64,000 bases of DNA from Bufo bufo (Eukaryota > Chordata > Amphibia > Anura > Bufonidae), in NCBI RefSeq assembly GCF_905171765.1, contig NC_053390.1:516422852-516486851 (forward strand), in the 5' to 3' direction. Position 1 is the first letter of the stretch. Each line of letters begins with the position of its first letter. The notes beneath the pieces were generated by a model. It saw nothing but the letters and a program-made list of their open reading frames with translations, had not been told where the DNA came from and did no database searches. This document shows, piece after piece, positions 1 through 8,965 of the stretch. Both the position numbers and the translations under genes were made by a program.

Positions 1-559
1 GATAAACACCCTCCTACTACTCAGTAAATTGAGACCAGGTAATGATCTGTAGCTTTAATGAGCTGAAGTAAGTTGGTGTGAAACTGTGAACCAGTAACAT
101 AAAGAATGCAATAAGTACATGAACTGCAAATATACATATCATAGAACAGCATACAACATGTCTGCAAGGTTAGCTGACTAGGCCCTTACTTTAATCTGAA
201 CTGCTAACTAGCTGCCTACACAGAAATACACATAATGCATGTCTATAGCTAGTAATAATCACATAGGTATGAAAGAACAGCAAGAAATAATGCCTTACCG
301 GCTATGCAGCCTATAGTAGAAGTTTAGTTAATCTTGTACAGCAGAGCATGTGAAGGAACATGGCAAGTTCTAGAAACTACTGCCCTTCTTGTAATAAGTG
401 AGGTCACAAAGGGGAGGAGTAACAAAGAGGCTGAACATACACAGAGAACAATATGGAAGTGGTCAGAAGGTGGCGCTAATTGACCATGTTTTAATACAGG
501 ACAAACCCTATATGAATTTATTAGCACACATTTATGAGAAGCTGTATGGAGACATGACA
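1..559 (-). repeat. 3' LTR of the BEL/Pao element
   Basis: Positions 331-559 are near-identical to 12757-12985, the other LTR. On the minus strand the LTR starts TGTCATG after a purine tract. The minus-strand reading continues past the shared part into 330-1 and contains an ATTAAA-type polyadenylation signal near 55, as expected for R-U5. This part has no counterpart beside the right-hand LTR. Either the right LTR lost its R-U5, or the LTR is only 229 bp long and 1-330 is flank. Confidence 0.7.
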
Positions 560-589
560 CTCCCCGTCTGGTATTGATTAATACCACTA

Positions 590-1868
590 TCAGTCATCAG
601 GAGATAACAGGAGAATGAGTTCACACACTGGTCTAAGGAACAGCTTGGTCTCTTGTGATCTGCAGACCTTTACTTCCACTTTACGGACATTCCCATCCTC
701 GCTTGGAAATGTCTTTGTGACAAGTCCTAGGGGCCACTCATTTCTTTGCCACTGACTGTCCTTTAGAAGAACAACATCCCCAAGTTTCAGGTTGGGCCTA
801 ACAGTTTGCCATTTGTTCTGTGGTTGTAAAGTGGATATGTACTGTTTCTTCCAACTGTCCCAAAATGTATTGGCAAGGCACTGGACCTGTCTCCATTGAC
901 GTTTATAAAGATCTTTGGTGCTGAACTCACCAGGAGGAGTACTCACTTTCCCAATCTTCTGGGTAAGGAGGGTTGCAGGAGTGAGAAGGAATGGTTCCTC
1001 TGGATCGCTCAGAACTAGAGTCAAAGGTCTAGCATTGATGATGGCTGTGACTTCAGCCATGAAGGTTACAAGGCTCTCGTGAGTGAGTCTAGCAGTTCCT
1101 ACTTGTAAGAAGATGGCATCCAGGATTCTGCGGGCTATACCAATCATCCTCTCCCAAGCTCCACCCATATGAGAGGAGTGAGGTGGGTTAAAAGTCCAAG
1201 TGCAATCCTGGTCTCTCAGGTATCTCTCCACACTCTTGCCATCAATATTGGAGGAGATCTGTAGTTCTTTAGCTGCTCCAACAAAATTGGAGCCTCTGTC
1301 AGAGCGAATGTGCTTTACAGGACCCCTGATTGCAATAAAACGTCTAAGAGCGTTGATAAAGCTTGAGGTATCCATCGATTCGATGACTTCAATGTGAACA
1401 GCTCTGATGGTCATACACGTAATTAAGACTGCCCAGCGTTTGCTGTTTGCTTGGCCTCCTCTAGTTTGACGTGTTGTGACAGACCAGGGTCCAAATACAT
1501 AAAATCCAACGTTGGTGAAAGGAGGATCCATACTGAGTCTATCAACAGGTAGATTTGCCATCTTCTGTGTCTGCAACATACCACGAAGTTTACGACACAC
1601 GACGCATCTGAAGATAATGCTACTCACACGTCTCTTTGCCCCAACTATCCACAATCCAGCAGTATGTAGAGCTCCTTCTGTAAACAGTCTTCCTTGGTGC
1701 TTCACTTGGATGTGATAGTATTGTACAATCAAAGTAGTAACGTGATGATTCCCAGGAATTACCAGAGGGTTTCTTTCCTTGAGCTCAAGACTTGAGGCTT
1801 GTTTAAGATGACCTCCGACTCTCAGTAGACCGTCCTCGTCCAGGAATGGGTCAAGCTTTTTTAAAGAG
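590..1868 (-). pseudogene. BEL/Pao pol, 3' part: integrase and C-terminal DUF5641-like domain
   Basis: This is the distal part of the BEL/Pao polyprotein, whose integrase joins the cDNA to host DNA. After the Penelope junction the reading shows an HHCC-like zinc-binding segment (CVVCRKLRG), then a DDE core. Recognisable parts of the core are WAVLITCMTIRAVHIEV, SDRGSNF and GAWERMIGIARRILD with the catalytic Glu. A DUF5641-like tail (LGDVVLLKD, WPLGLV) follows and ends in LSPDD plus a stop about 30 bp before the 3' LTR. The frame is open across the segment but is detached from its upstream part, now at 8160 onward. It cannot be expressed as one polyprotein. Confidence 0.88.
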
Positions 1869-1883
1869 CTACTTTCAGGAATA
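1869..1883. repeat. Left target-site duplication of the Penelope inverted pair
   Basis: Fifteen bases (ctactttcaggaata) recur at 8145-8159 with one mismatch. They flank 1884-8144 exactly. Joining across them restores the BEL/Pao pol reading (...KSIPES then SLKKLDPF...). Long, variable target duplications are usual for Penelope-like elements. Confidence 0.85.
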
Positions 1884-4604
1884 CAAGGCAAAAAAATGAA
1901 GGCAGCACTCCAAATAGTGAAGAAAGTGGAAGGTTTATTCACCCAACCAGCAGCAACGTTTCAGCTCTCTCTATGGAGCCTTTGTCCAGCTGAGTAACAT
2001 GTGCATGATAACATACATAAGTAGTGGCAGTGATTAACATGATTGCAAATCCAATCAAAATATCATAGAAACCAATAAGACAAATATATAAAAAATACAA
2101 TCATATGAATAGTACAATTCATCCATACACCTAGTGTCAATATGATGGGACATAAGTGAATATATAGAAATACATAGTAATTCATAGTGTGTGAAAAATA
2201 TCCAAATCTTACATAATTGGTAATCATTACAGCAGTGAACAGGTGTGTAAATAAAACAGAATCGATTAAAAACCTTGAAATGGATCAATGTTGGCTGAAG
2301 CGACATGGTGGAGACTGCTGGCGTCCGGAAACAACAACGGCGCATGCGCCGCACTATCTGTTATCACGAGACTTTTACAAGAGCTGAGAGTCATTATAGA
2401 CCATAACAAAGATTGCCACTGTGGGAACATCGCATCAGGGCGCATGCGCAACACGGCACTGTCGCCCATCCAGTTTAGAGCATCACTACATTGTAGAGCA
2501 TATACCGCAATGTTGTAGCAGAAAAGCCGATCCATGAATCGGGGGCCGGCGGTTCAATTCCGGTCACCGTCAAGGTATCCGTATCGGCAGGGGGGCGTGG
2601 CAGTCATACCGACTCCACCCCGTCGTCCAGATGTATCGGCACATCCGCACCATAACGCTCATAATGGCCATGTAGTGACAAATCCAAATATGAATAAATC
2701 ACACTGGCCAGAAAGAGCGCACGGATCCAATGCATCGATAATCATATGAGAATGAAAGTATATACAAAAAAATTCATTAAAAGGGAAAGCAGGACTGTCT
2801 GGCCGTCTGTGTAATGTGACCCAAGACCCAAATATAGGAGCCCGGGCCACACAAGACAGACAGGGACAGTCACTGGACTGCTCAGCATCACAGAATAGTA
2901 CAAAGTTGTATATAGGGATTGCCGACACAGTTCCTCCAGTCTTCACCATATATGTCCATTCATAATATGAAGTCATGGTATTTTCCTATATAGGACAAAG
3001 AAGATAAAGAAAAATTCAATTAATATAAGGCACATGTTATTTTCCATATACGCTATCGAAATGAAAGAAAGAATATGCATAATCAGCAATTAGACAACCC
3101 TAAATTCCACGTTTAGACCCTGAGCTTTCAGGGTGCCTAAAGTGTAGATCCAATACAGTTCACGTTTTTTTAAAAGTTTAATGCGGTCACCTCCTCGTCT
3201 AGAGGGGGTTATTTGTTCCAGAATTCTGAATCTCAAATCATTTTGTGTGTGCTTGGCCTCAACAAAATGTTTTGATACAGGGAGATCCATTTTTTGTTTT
3301 CGAATAGAATAACGGTGTTGGTTAAGGCGAGTTTTTACGTCCCAAGTGGTCTCCCCAATATATAAAAGATTACAGGGGCAGATTAGCAAGTAGACAACAT
3401 ACGACGAGTCGCATGTTAGGTACTGTCTAATTCTAACGCTCTGTCCTGAGATTGGATGGAGAAATATATCACCTCTCAGCATTAACTTGCAGTTAATACA
3501 ATTAAAACATGGGTAACAGCCCTTCCTAGTGGACCCAAAATAGGTCTCACATGTCTCCCTAGATGTACCAATATCAGATTTGATCAGTCTGTCGCCCAAA
3601 TTGCGACTACGTCGATACGAGCACAGCGGTGGGGATTTGAATTCCTCAATCTGTTCAAAATTGCTGGCTAAAATTCGCCAGTGCTTTCTAATAATAGCCG
3701 CAATACTCGTGCTATTGGTGCTAAACTCAGAAACAAAAGGGATCCGAGGCTGGGATCGTTTAGGATCACCTAGTCCCGCCTTGATGGTCTCTTTGGTGAG
3801 GGATTTAACCCTGTTGGTGTGTTCTTGAATAAGTTTTTTGGGATATCCACGTATCTGGAATTTTTGACCCATTTCTTTTAATCTCATATCTATTTGTAAT
3901 GGATCTTGTACAATTTTCTTCACGCGGAGAAGCTGACTGAAAGGAAGTGACCTTAACATAGGTTTTGGGTGATGGCTCTCATAGCGCAACAGTGTGTTTT
4001 TATCTGTTGGTTTTACATATAAGTCAGTTGTTAGTTTACCATTTTGAATGCTGACCTGAGTATCTAGAAATTGTATTGTTGACTCAGAGTATGACAGTGT
4101 AAATTTAACACTGGGATCAATGGTGTTAAGAAAAGCGTGGAAGTCGATGAGGTCCCCCGTGGCGCCGACCCAAATCAGAAAAATGTCGTCGATGTATCGC
4201 CACCACCCCAGCACATGGCTGAAGTGGTGGCACACATAGACGACAGACTCCTCAAGATGGGACATGTAAAGATTTGCGTAGGTCGGCGCCACGTTGGACC
4301 CCATCGCGGTCCCACGCAATTGTAAGAAAAAGTCATCCTGAAACAGGAAGTAATTCCTGGTCAGGATGAACCTGAGCAAGGAGCTCAAGAACTGTTGACA
4401 ATCACTGCTGTATTGTGTCTTCTCTAGAATCTGTTCAATGACTCGTATACCTAACTCGTGTTCTATAGAGGTGTAAAGGCTTACCACATCGAATGAAGCC
4501 AATAACACCCCTTTGGGTAAGGACAGGTCTGCAATTTTGGTTAAAAAATCATTGGTATCTCTGATATAGGAACGTGATGCTACTGCATAGGGGCGCAAGA
4601 TTTT
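1884..4604 (-). repeat. Left arm of the Penelope inverted repeat
   Basis: Reverse complement of 5331-8052 with only scattered substitutions. It includes the 3' UTR (1884-3089) and the RT thumb and GIY-YIG coding part. Confidence 0.93.
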
Positions 4605-5303
4605 AACTAGAAAGATAGCAGCTTTGCAAAACAATGAGTCCATCCCCGAGACAATGGGGTGTCCCGGGGGTGGAGCCAGAGACTTGTGTATCTTCGGTAA
4701 CGTATATAAAATATGCGTTGTCGGCCTATCACAGTACAAAAATGCAAAAATTTTGTCATCAATTACACCTTTTACTTGTGCTCCAATCAGAATATCCTTG
4801 AGCTTTCTCAGCAGCACAAACTTTGGATCGTTATAGATCCTTTCATACACCTTAGTATCAGACAATTGTTCCCTGATCTCGGCCACATAGGATCCGGTGT
4901 CCATGACCACAACCCCACCACCTTTGTCAGCAGACTTGATGGTGAGGCTGCGGTCCGAAGCCAGATCTCTAAGTGCCGACATCTCTGCTGAAGTCATATT
5001 AGCAAATTTCAATGGATGCTGGGATGTATCCTGTTTGAGGTTTCCGATGTCGCGTTTGACCGCGAGACCAAAAGCCTCAATGGCAGGATGATCTATGACT
5101 GGAGTAAAATCACTTTTGAGGAATAACCCCATATTTTTCAAATTTAGTTCACTAGTGCCTACATTCTCAGATAAAGGTCTAGCATCCTGATTCGCAAACC
5201 ATACCTTTAACTTAATGTTACGTAGGAATCTCTGCAGATCCATTTCTAAATCAAACCATTTTGTGGTGTTTGCGGGACAGAATGATAGACCCTTATTTAG
5301 CAC
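3090..5303 (-). CDS. Penelope-like reverse transcriptase with GIY-YIG endonuclease (5'-truncated, ORF intact)
   Basis: An open frame of 737 codons. The RT core runs from about residue 60 to 480. It holds KADKGGGVVVMD, LPKIHK, PPGHPIVSG, ASFDVVSLYTSI, RGTAMGSNVAPTYAN and the catalytic box YIDDIF near residue 368. A C-terminal GIY-YIG nuclease follows from about residue 625 (YVVYLL, then LYIGET, R and HRYSI), preceded by a Cys-rich stretch (CYPCFNCINCKLM). The protein would nick target DNA and reverse transcribe its own RNA. The decayed relative at 13002 has about 200 further N-terminal residues, so this copy is truncated at the inversion junction (about 5306) and the first Met is probably not native. 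No stop or frameshift breaks the preserved part. Confidence 0.93.
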   Translation of the reverse strand: MLNKGLSFCPANTTKWFDLEMDLQRFLRNIKLKVWFANQDARPLSENVGTSELNLKNMGLFLKSDFTPVIDHPAIEAFGLAVKRDIGNLKQDTSQHPLKFANMTSAEMSALRDLASDRSLTIKSADKGGGVVVMDTGSYVAEIREQLSDTKVYERIYNDPKFVLLRKLKDILIGAQVKGVIDDKIFAFLYCDRPTTHILYTLPKIHKSLAPPPGHPIVSGMDSLFCKAAIFLVKILRPYAVASRSYIRDTNDFLTKIADLSLPKGVLLASFDVVSLYTSIEHELGIRVIEQILEKTQYSSDCQQFLSSLLRFILTRNYFLFQDDFFLQLRGTAMGSNVAPTYANLYMSHLEESVVYVCHHFSHVLGWWRYIDDIFLIWVGATGDLIDFHAFLNTIDPSVKFTLSYSESTIQFLDTQVSIQNGKLTTDLYVKPTDKNTLLRYESHHPKPMLRSLPFSQLLRVKKIVQDPLQIDMRLKEMGQKFQIRGYPKKLIQEHTNRVKSLTKETIKAGLGDPKRSQPRIPFVSEFSTNSTSIAAIIRKHWRILASNFEQIEEFKSPPLCSYRRSRNLGDRLIKSDIGTSRETCETYFGSTRKGCYPCFNCINCKLMLRGDIFLHPISGQSVRIRQYLTCDSSYVVYLLICPCNLLYIGETTWDVKTRLNQHRYSIRKQKMDLPVSKHFVEAKHTQNDLRFRILEQITPSRRGGDRIKLLKKRELYWIYTLGTLKAQGLNVEFRVV

Positions 5304-5330
5304 AGATAACTGTACAGTACTGTACAGTAC

Positions 5331-6846
5331 TCAAATCTTGCGCCCCTATGCAGTAGCATCACGTTCCTATATCAGAGATACCAATGATTTTTTAACCAAA
5401 ATTGCAGACCTGTCCTTACCCAAAGGGGTGTTATTGGCTTCATTCGATGTGGTAAGCCTTTACACCTCTATAGAACACGAGTTAGGTATACGAGTCATTG
5501 AACAGATTCTAGAGAAGACACAATACAGCAGTGATTGTCAACAGTTCTTGAGCTCCTTGCTCAGGTTCATCCTGACCAGGAATTACTTCCTGTTTCAGGA
5601 TGACTTTTTCTTACAATTGCGTGGGACCGCGATGGGGTCCAACGTGGCGCCGACCTACGCAAATCTTTACATGTCCCATCTTGAGGAGTCTGTCGTCTAT
5701 GTGTGCCACCACTTCAGCCATGTGCTGGGGTGGTGGCGATACATCGACGACATTTTTCTGATTTGGGTCGGCGCCACGGGGGACCTCATCGACTTCCACG
5801 CTTTTCTTAACACCATTGATCCCAGTGTTAAATTTACACTGTCATACTCTGAGTCAACAATACAATTTCTAGATACTCAGGTCAGCATTCAAAATGGTAA
5901 ACTAACAACTGACTTATATGTAAAACCAACAGATAAAAACACACTGTTGCGCTATGAGAGCCATCACCCAAAACCTATGTTAAGGTCACTTCCTTTCAGT
6001 CAGCTTCTCCGCGTAAAGAAAATTGTACAAGATCCATTACAAATAGATATGAGATTAAAAGAAATGGGTCAAAAATTCCAGATACGTGGATATCCCAAAA
6101 AACGTATTCAAGAACACACCAACAGAGTTAAATCCCTCACCAAAGAGACCATCAAGGCGGGACTAGGTGATCCTAAACGATCCCAGCCTCGGATCCCTTT
6201 TGTTTCTAAGTTTAGCACCAATAGCACGAGTATTGCGGCTATTATTAGAAAGCACTGGCGAATTTTAGCCAGCAATTTTGAACAGATTGAGGAATTCAAA
6301 TCCCCACCGCTGTGCTCGTATCGACGTAGTCGCAATTTGGGCGACAGACTGGTCAAATCCGATATTGGTACATCTAGGGAGACATGTGAGACCTATTTTG
6401 GGTCCACTAGGAAGGGCTGTTACCCATGTTTTAATTATATTAACTGCAAGTTAATGCTGAGAGGTGATACATTTCTCCATCCAATCTCAGGACAGAGCGT
6501 TAGAATTAGACAGTACCTAACATGCGACTCGTCGTATGTTGTCTACTTGCTAATCTGCCCCTGTAATCTTTTATATATTGGGGAGACCACTTGGGATGTA
6601 AAAACTCGCCTTAACCAACACCGTTATTCTATTCGAAAACAAAAAATGGATCTCCCTGTGTCAAAACATTTTGTTGAGGCCAAGCACACACAAAATGATT
6701 TGAGATTCAGAATTCTGGAACAAATAACCCCCTCTAGACGAGGAGGTGACCGCATTAAACTTTTAAAAAAACGTGAACTGTATTGGATCTACACTTTAGG
6801 CACCCTGAAACCTCAGGGTCTAAACGTGGAATTCAGGGTTGTCTAA
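5331..6846 (+). CDS. Penelope-like RT/GIY-YIG, inverted partner copy (5'-truncated in the RT domain)
   Basis: This is the plus-strand partner of 3090-5303. Element-derived sequence starts at about ILRPYAVASRSY, inside the RT domain. It keeps the SLYTSI, RGTAMGSN and YIDDIF boxes and the whole GIY-YIG region, and ends in NVEFRVV. The same frame continues upstream to 5215, but that extension reads the opposite strand of the left copy and is not genuine. It lacks the RT fingers and early motifs, so it cannot be an active polymerase. It differs from the left copy by a few substitutions (for example KRIQEH for KLIQEH). Confidence 0.9.
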
Positions 6847-8052
6847 TTGCTGATTATGCATATTCTTTCTTTCATTTGGATAGCGTATATGGAAAATAAC
6901 ATGTGCCTTATATTAATTGAATTTTTCTTTATCTTCTTTGTCCTATATAGGAAAATACCATGACTTCATATTATAAATGGACATATATGGTGAAGACTGG
7001 AGGAACTGTGTCGGCGATCCCTATATACAACTTTGTACTATTCTGTGATGCTGAGCAGTCCAGTGACTGTCCCTGTCTGTCTTGTGTGGCCCGGGCTCCT
7101 ATATTTGGGTCTTGGGTCACATTACACAGACGGCCAGACAGTCCTGCTTTCCCTTTTAATGAATTTTTTTGTATATACTTTCATTCTCATATGATTACCG
7201 ATGCATTGGATCCGTGCACTCTTTCTGGCCAGTGTGATTTATTCATATTTGGATTTGTCACTACATGGCCATTATGAGCGTCATGGTGCGGATGTGCCGA
7301 TACATCCGGACGACGGGGTGGAGTCGGTATGACTGCCACGCCCCCCTGTCGATACGGATACCTTGACGGTGACCGGAATTGAACCGCCGGCCCCCGATTC
7401 ATGGATCGGCTTTTCTGCTACAACATTGCGGTATATACTCTACAATGTAGTGATGCTCTAAACTGGATGGGCGACAGTGCCGTGTTGCGCATGCGCCCTG
7501 ATGCGATGTTCCCACAGTGGCAATCTTTGTTATGGTCTATAATGACCCTCAGCTCTTGTACAAGTCTCGCGATAACAGATAGTGCGGCGCATGCGCCGTT
7601 GTTGTTTCCGGACGCCAGCAGTCTCCACCATGTCGCTTCAGCCAACATTGATCCATTTCAAGGTTTTTAATCGATTCTGTTTTATTTACACACCTGTTCA
7701 CTGCTGTAATGATTACCAATTATGTAAGATTTGGATATTTTTCACACACTATGAATTACTATGTATTTCTATATATTCACTTATGTCCCATCATATTGAC
7801 ACTAGGTGTATGGATGAATTGTACTATTCATATGATTGTATTTTTTATATATTTGTCTTATTGGTTTCTATGATATTTTGATTGGATTTGCAATCATGTT
7901 AATCACTGCCACTACTTATGTATGTTATCATGCACATGTTACTCAGCTGGACAAAGGCTCCATAGAGAGAGCTGAAACGTTGCTGCTGGTTGGGTGAATA
8001 AACCTTCCACTTTCTTCACTATTTGGAGTGCTGCCTTCATTTTTTTGCCTTG
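5331..8052 (+). repeat. Right arm of the Penelope inverted repeat
   Basis: Reverse complement of 1884-4604. The equal lengths (2721 and 2722 bp) and high identity argue for a single event and little time since. Confidence 0.93.
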
Positions 8053-8144
8053 TATCTACAACTTGGCCCTTGGTCACAGGTCTGATAAGGAGGATTTTTT
8101 GCACCCGCTTACTTCCTTGAGTGCTGCTTCTTTTCTTTATTTTT
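6847..8144 (+). other. 3' UTR and tail of the right Penelope copy, with hammerhead-like core at 7946-7979
   Basis: No coding sequence. It contains a GC-rich patch with paired GCATGCGCC motifs (about 7490-7600). Near 7946 is a degenerate hammerhead-like layout: CTGGACA, a short imperfect stem, then GAAACG. The first strand departs from the CTGANGA consensus, so activity is doubtful. The mirror copy lies at about 1958-1992 on the minus strand. PLEs are known to carry hammerhead motifs in their terminal repeats. Confidence 0.5.
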
Positions 8145-8159
8145 CTACTTTCAGGGATA
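8145..8159. repeat. Right target-site duplication of the Penelope inverted pair
   Basis: Matches 1869-1883 at 14 of 15 positions and marks where the BEL/Pao pol sequence resumes. Confidence 0.85.
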
Positions 8160-8965
8160 GACTTATGGTTGGTGATGCAGTCAATCTCTTTGGTAAAGAC
8201 TTCATGTTGTATGGTATGAATAATGATTTTCTTTGACTGCTGGAATTCTCTCACAGTGTAAACCTCTTGGCAGTGGTGCCAGCCTTTACACTGCCTAACA
8301 TCATTACAATTGGTCTCTTTAAAGGCACGAGCTATGTGGGCTAGACAAGTAATGGCTCGTACGAGCGATCTCCAAGTAGAGAATCTTTTGAAGCGATGAG
8401 AACCAAGGGAGTCGAAGGATGTCACTGAGTGAAGTGCAGACACTTTGGGACGGATCTCAGTGTCCGAGTCTTCATCCACTAGTTCGCATATGTTGTTCTG
8501 GTGAACAGCTGAACCTGGATTACGTAAGAATGCAGGACCAGTGAGCCAGGTTGTGTTTTTGAGACGACTTGCTGCAACAGCTCTTGTACCATGGTCTGCA
8601 GGATTATTGTCGGTAGGCACATAATGCCATTGTTCTGGACAGGTGGATTTCCTAATCCGAAGCACTCTATTATTGACATAAACATAGAATCGTCTGGATT
8701 CATTATAGATGTAACCCAAGACCACCTTGCTGTCTGTTTAGAATTCAACCTTTTTAAGGTCAATGTCTATCTCAGACGTGATTAGCTCGGCCATTTCGAC
8801 GGCCAAGACTGCAGCACAAAGTTCAAGTCTGGGTATAGTGTGTTCAGGTTGTGGTGCGAGTTTTGCCTTGCCCATGATAAACCCAACGTGGTATTGTCCG
8901 TTAGTGTCCACGGTTCTGAGATAGGCTACAGCAGATATAGCTTTAACAGAAGCATCGGAAAATAC
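8160..8965 (-). pseudogene. BEL/Pao pol, middle part: RNase H and start of integrase
   Basis: The minus-strand reading continues from the RT frame after a TGA at 8966 (…HTL stop VFSDASVKA). It shows RNase H-type motifs (FSDAS, PRLELCAA, FYTDSKVVLGY, VPTDNNPADHGTR) and then the linker to integrase (REFQQSKKIIIHTIQHE) up to the Penelope insertion. The single stop separates it from the upstream RT. Its continuation is the integrase at 590-1868. Confidence 0.85.

Larger units (their letters stand above)
1884..8144. mobile_element. Head-to-head inverted pair of Penelope-like elements (Neptune/Penelope type)
   Basis: Two nearly identical PLE copies face each other. The left copy (1884 to about 5306) is on the minus strand and the right copy (5331-8144) on the plus strand. 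Inverted arms are 1884-4604 and 5331-8052. The roughly 725-bp loop is the extra 5' part present only in the left copy. The right copy alone has a 92-bp 3' tail (8053-8144) ending TTTATTTTTCT. The centre carries a short GTACAGTACTGTAC-type palindrome. Inverted, 5'-truncated partner copies are a known property of Penelope elements. The flanking 15-bp repeats show that the pair inserted as one unit. Confidence 0.92.

Noticed and set aside
5215..5330. Native N-terminus for the right Penelope copy
   Set aside because: The open frame upstream of 5331 reads the antisense of the left copy's 5' part; element sequence begins only at about 5331.
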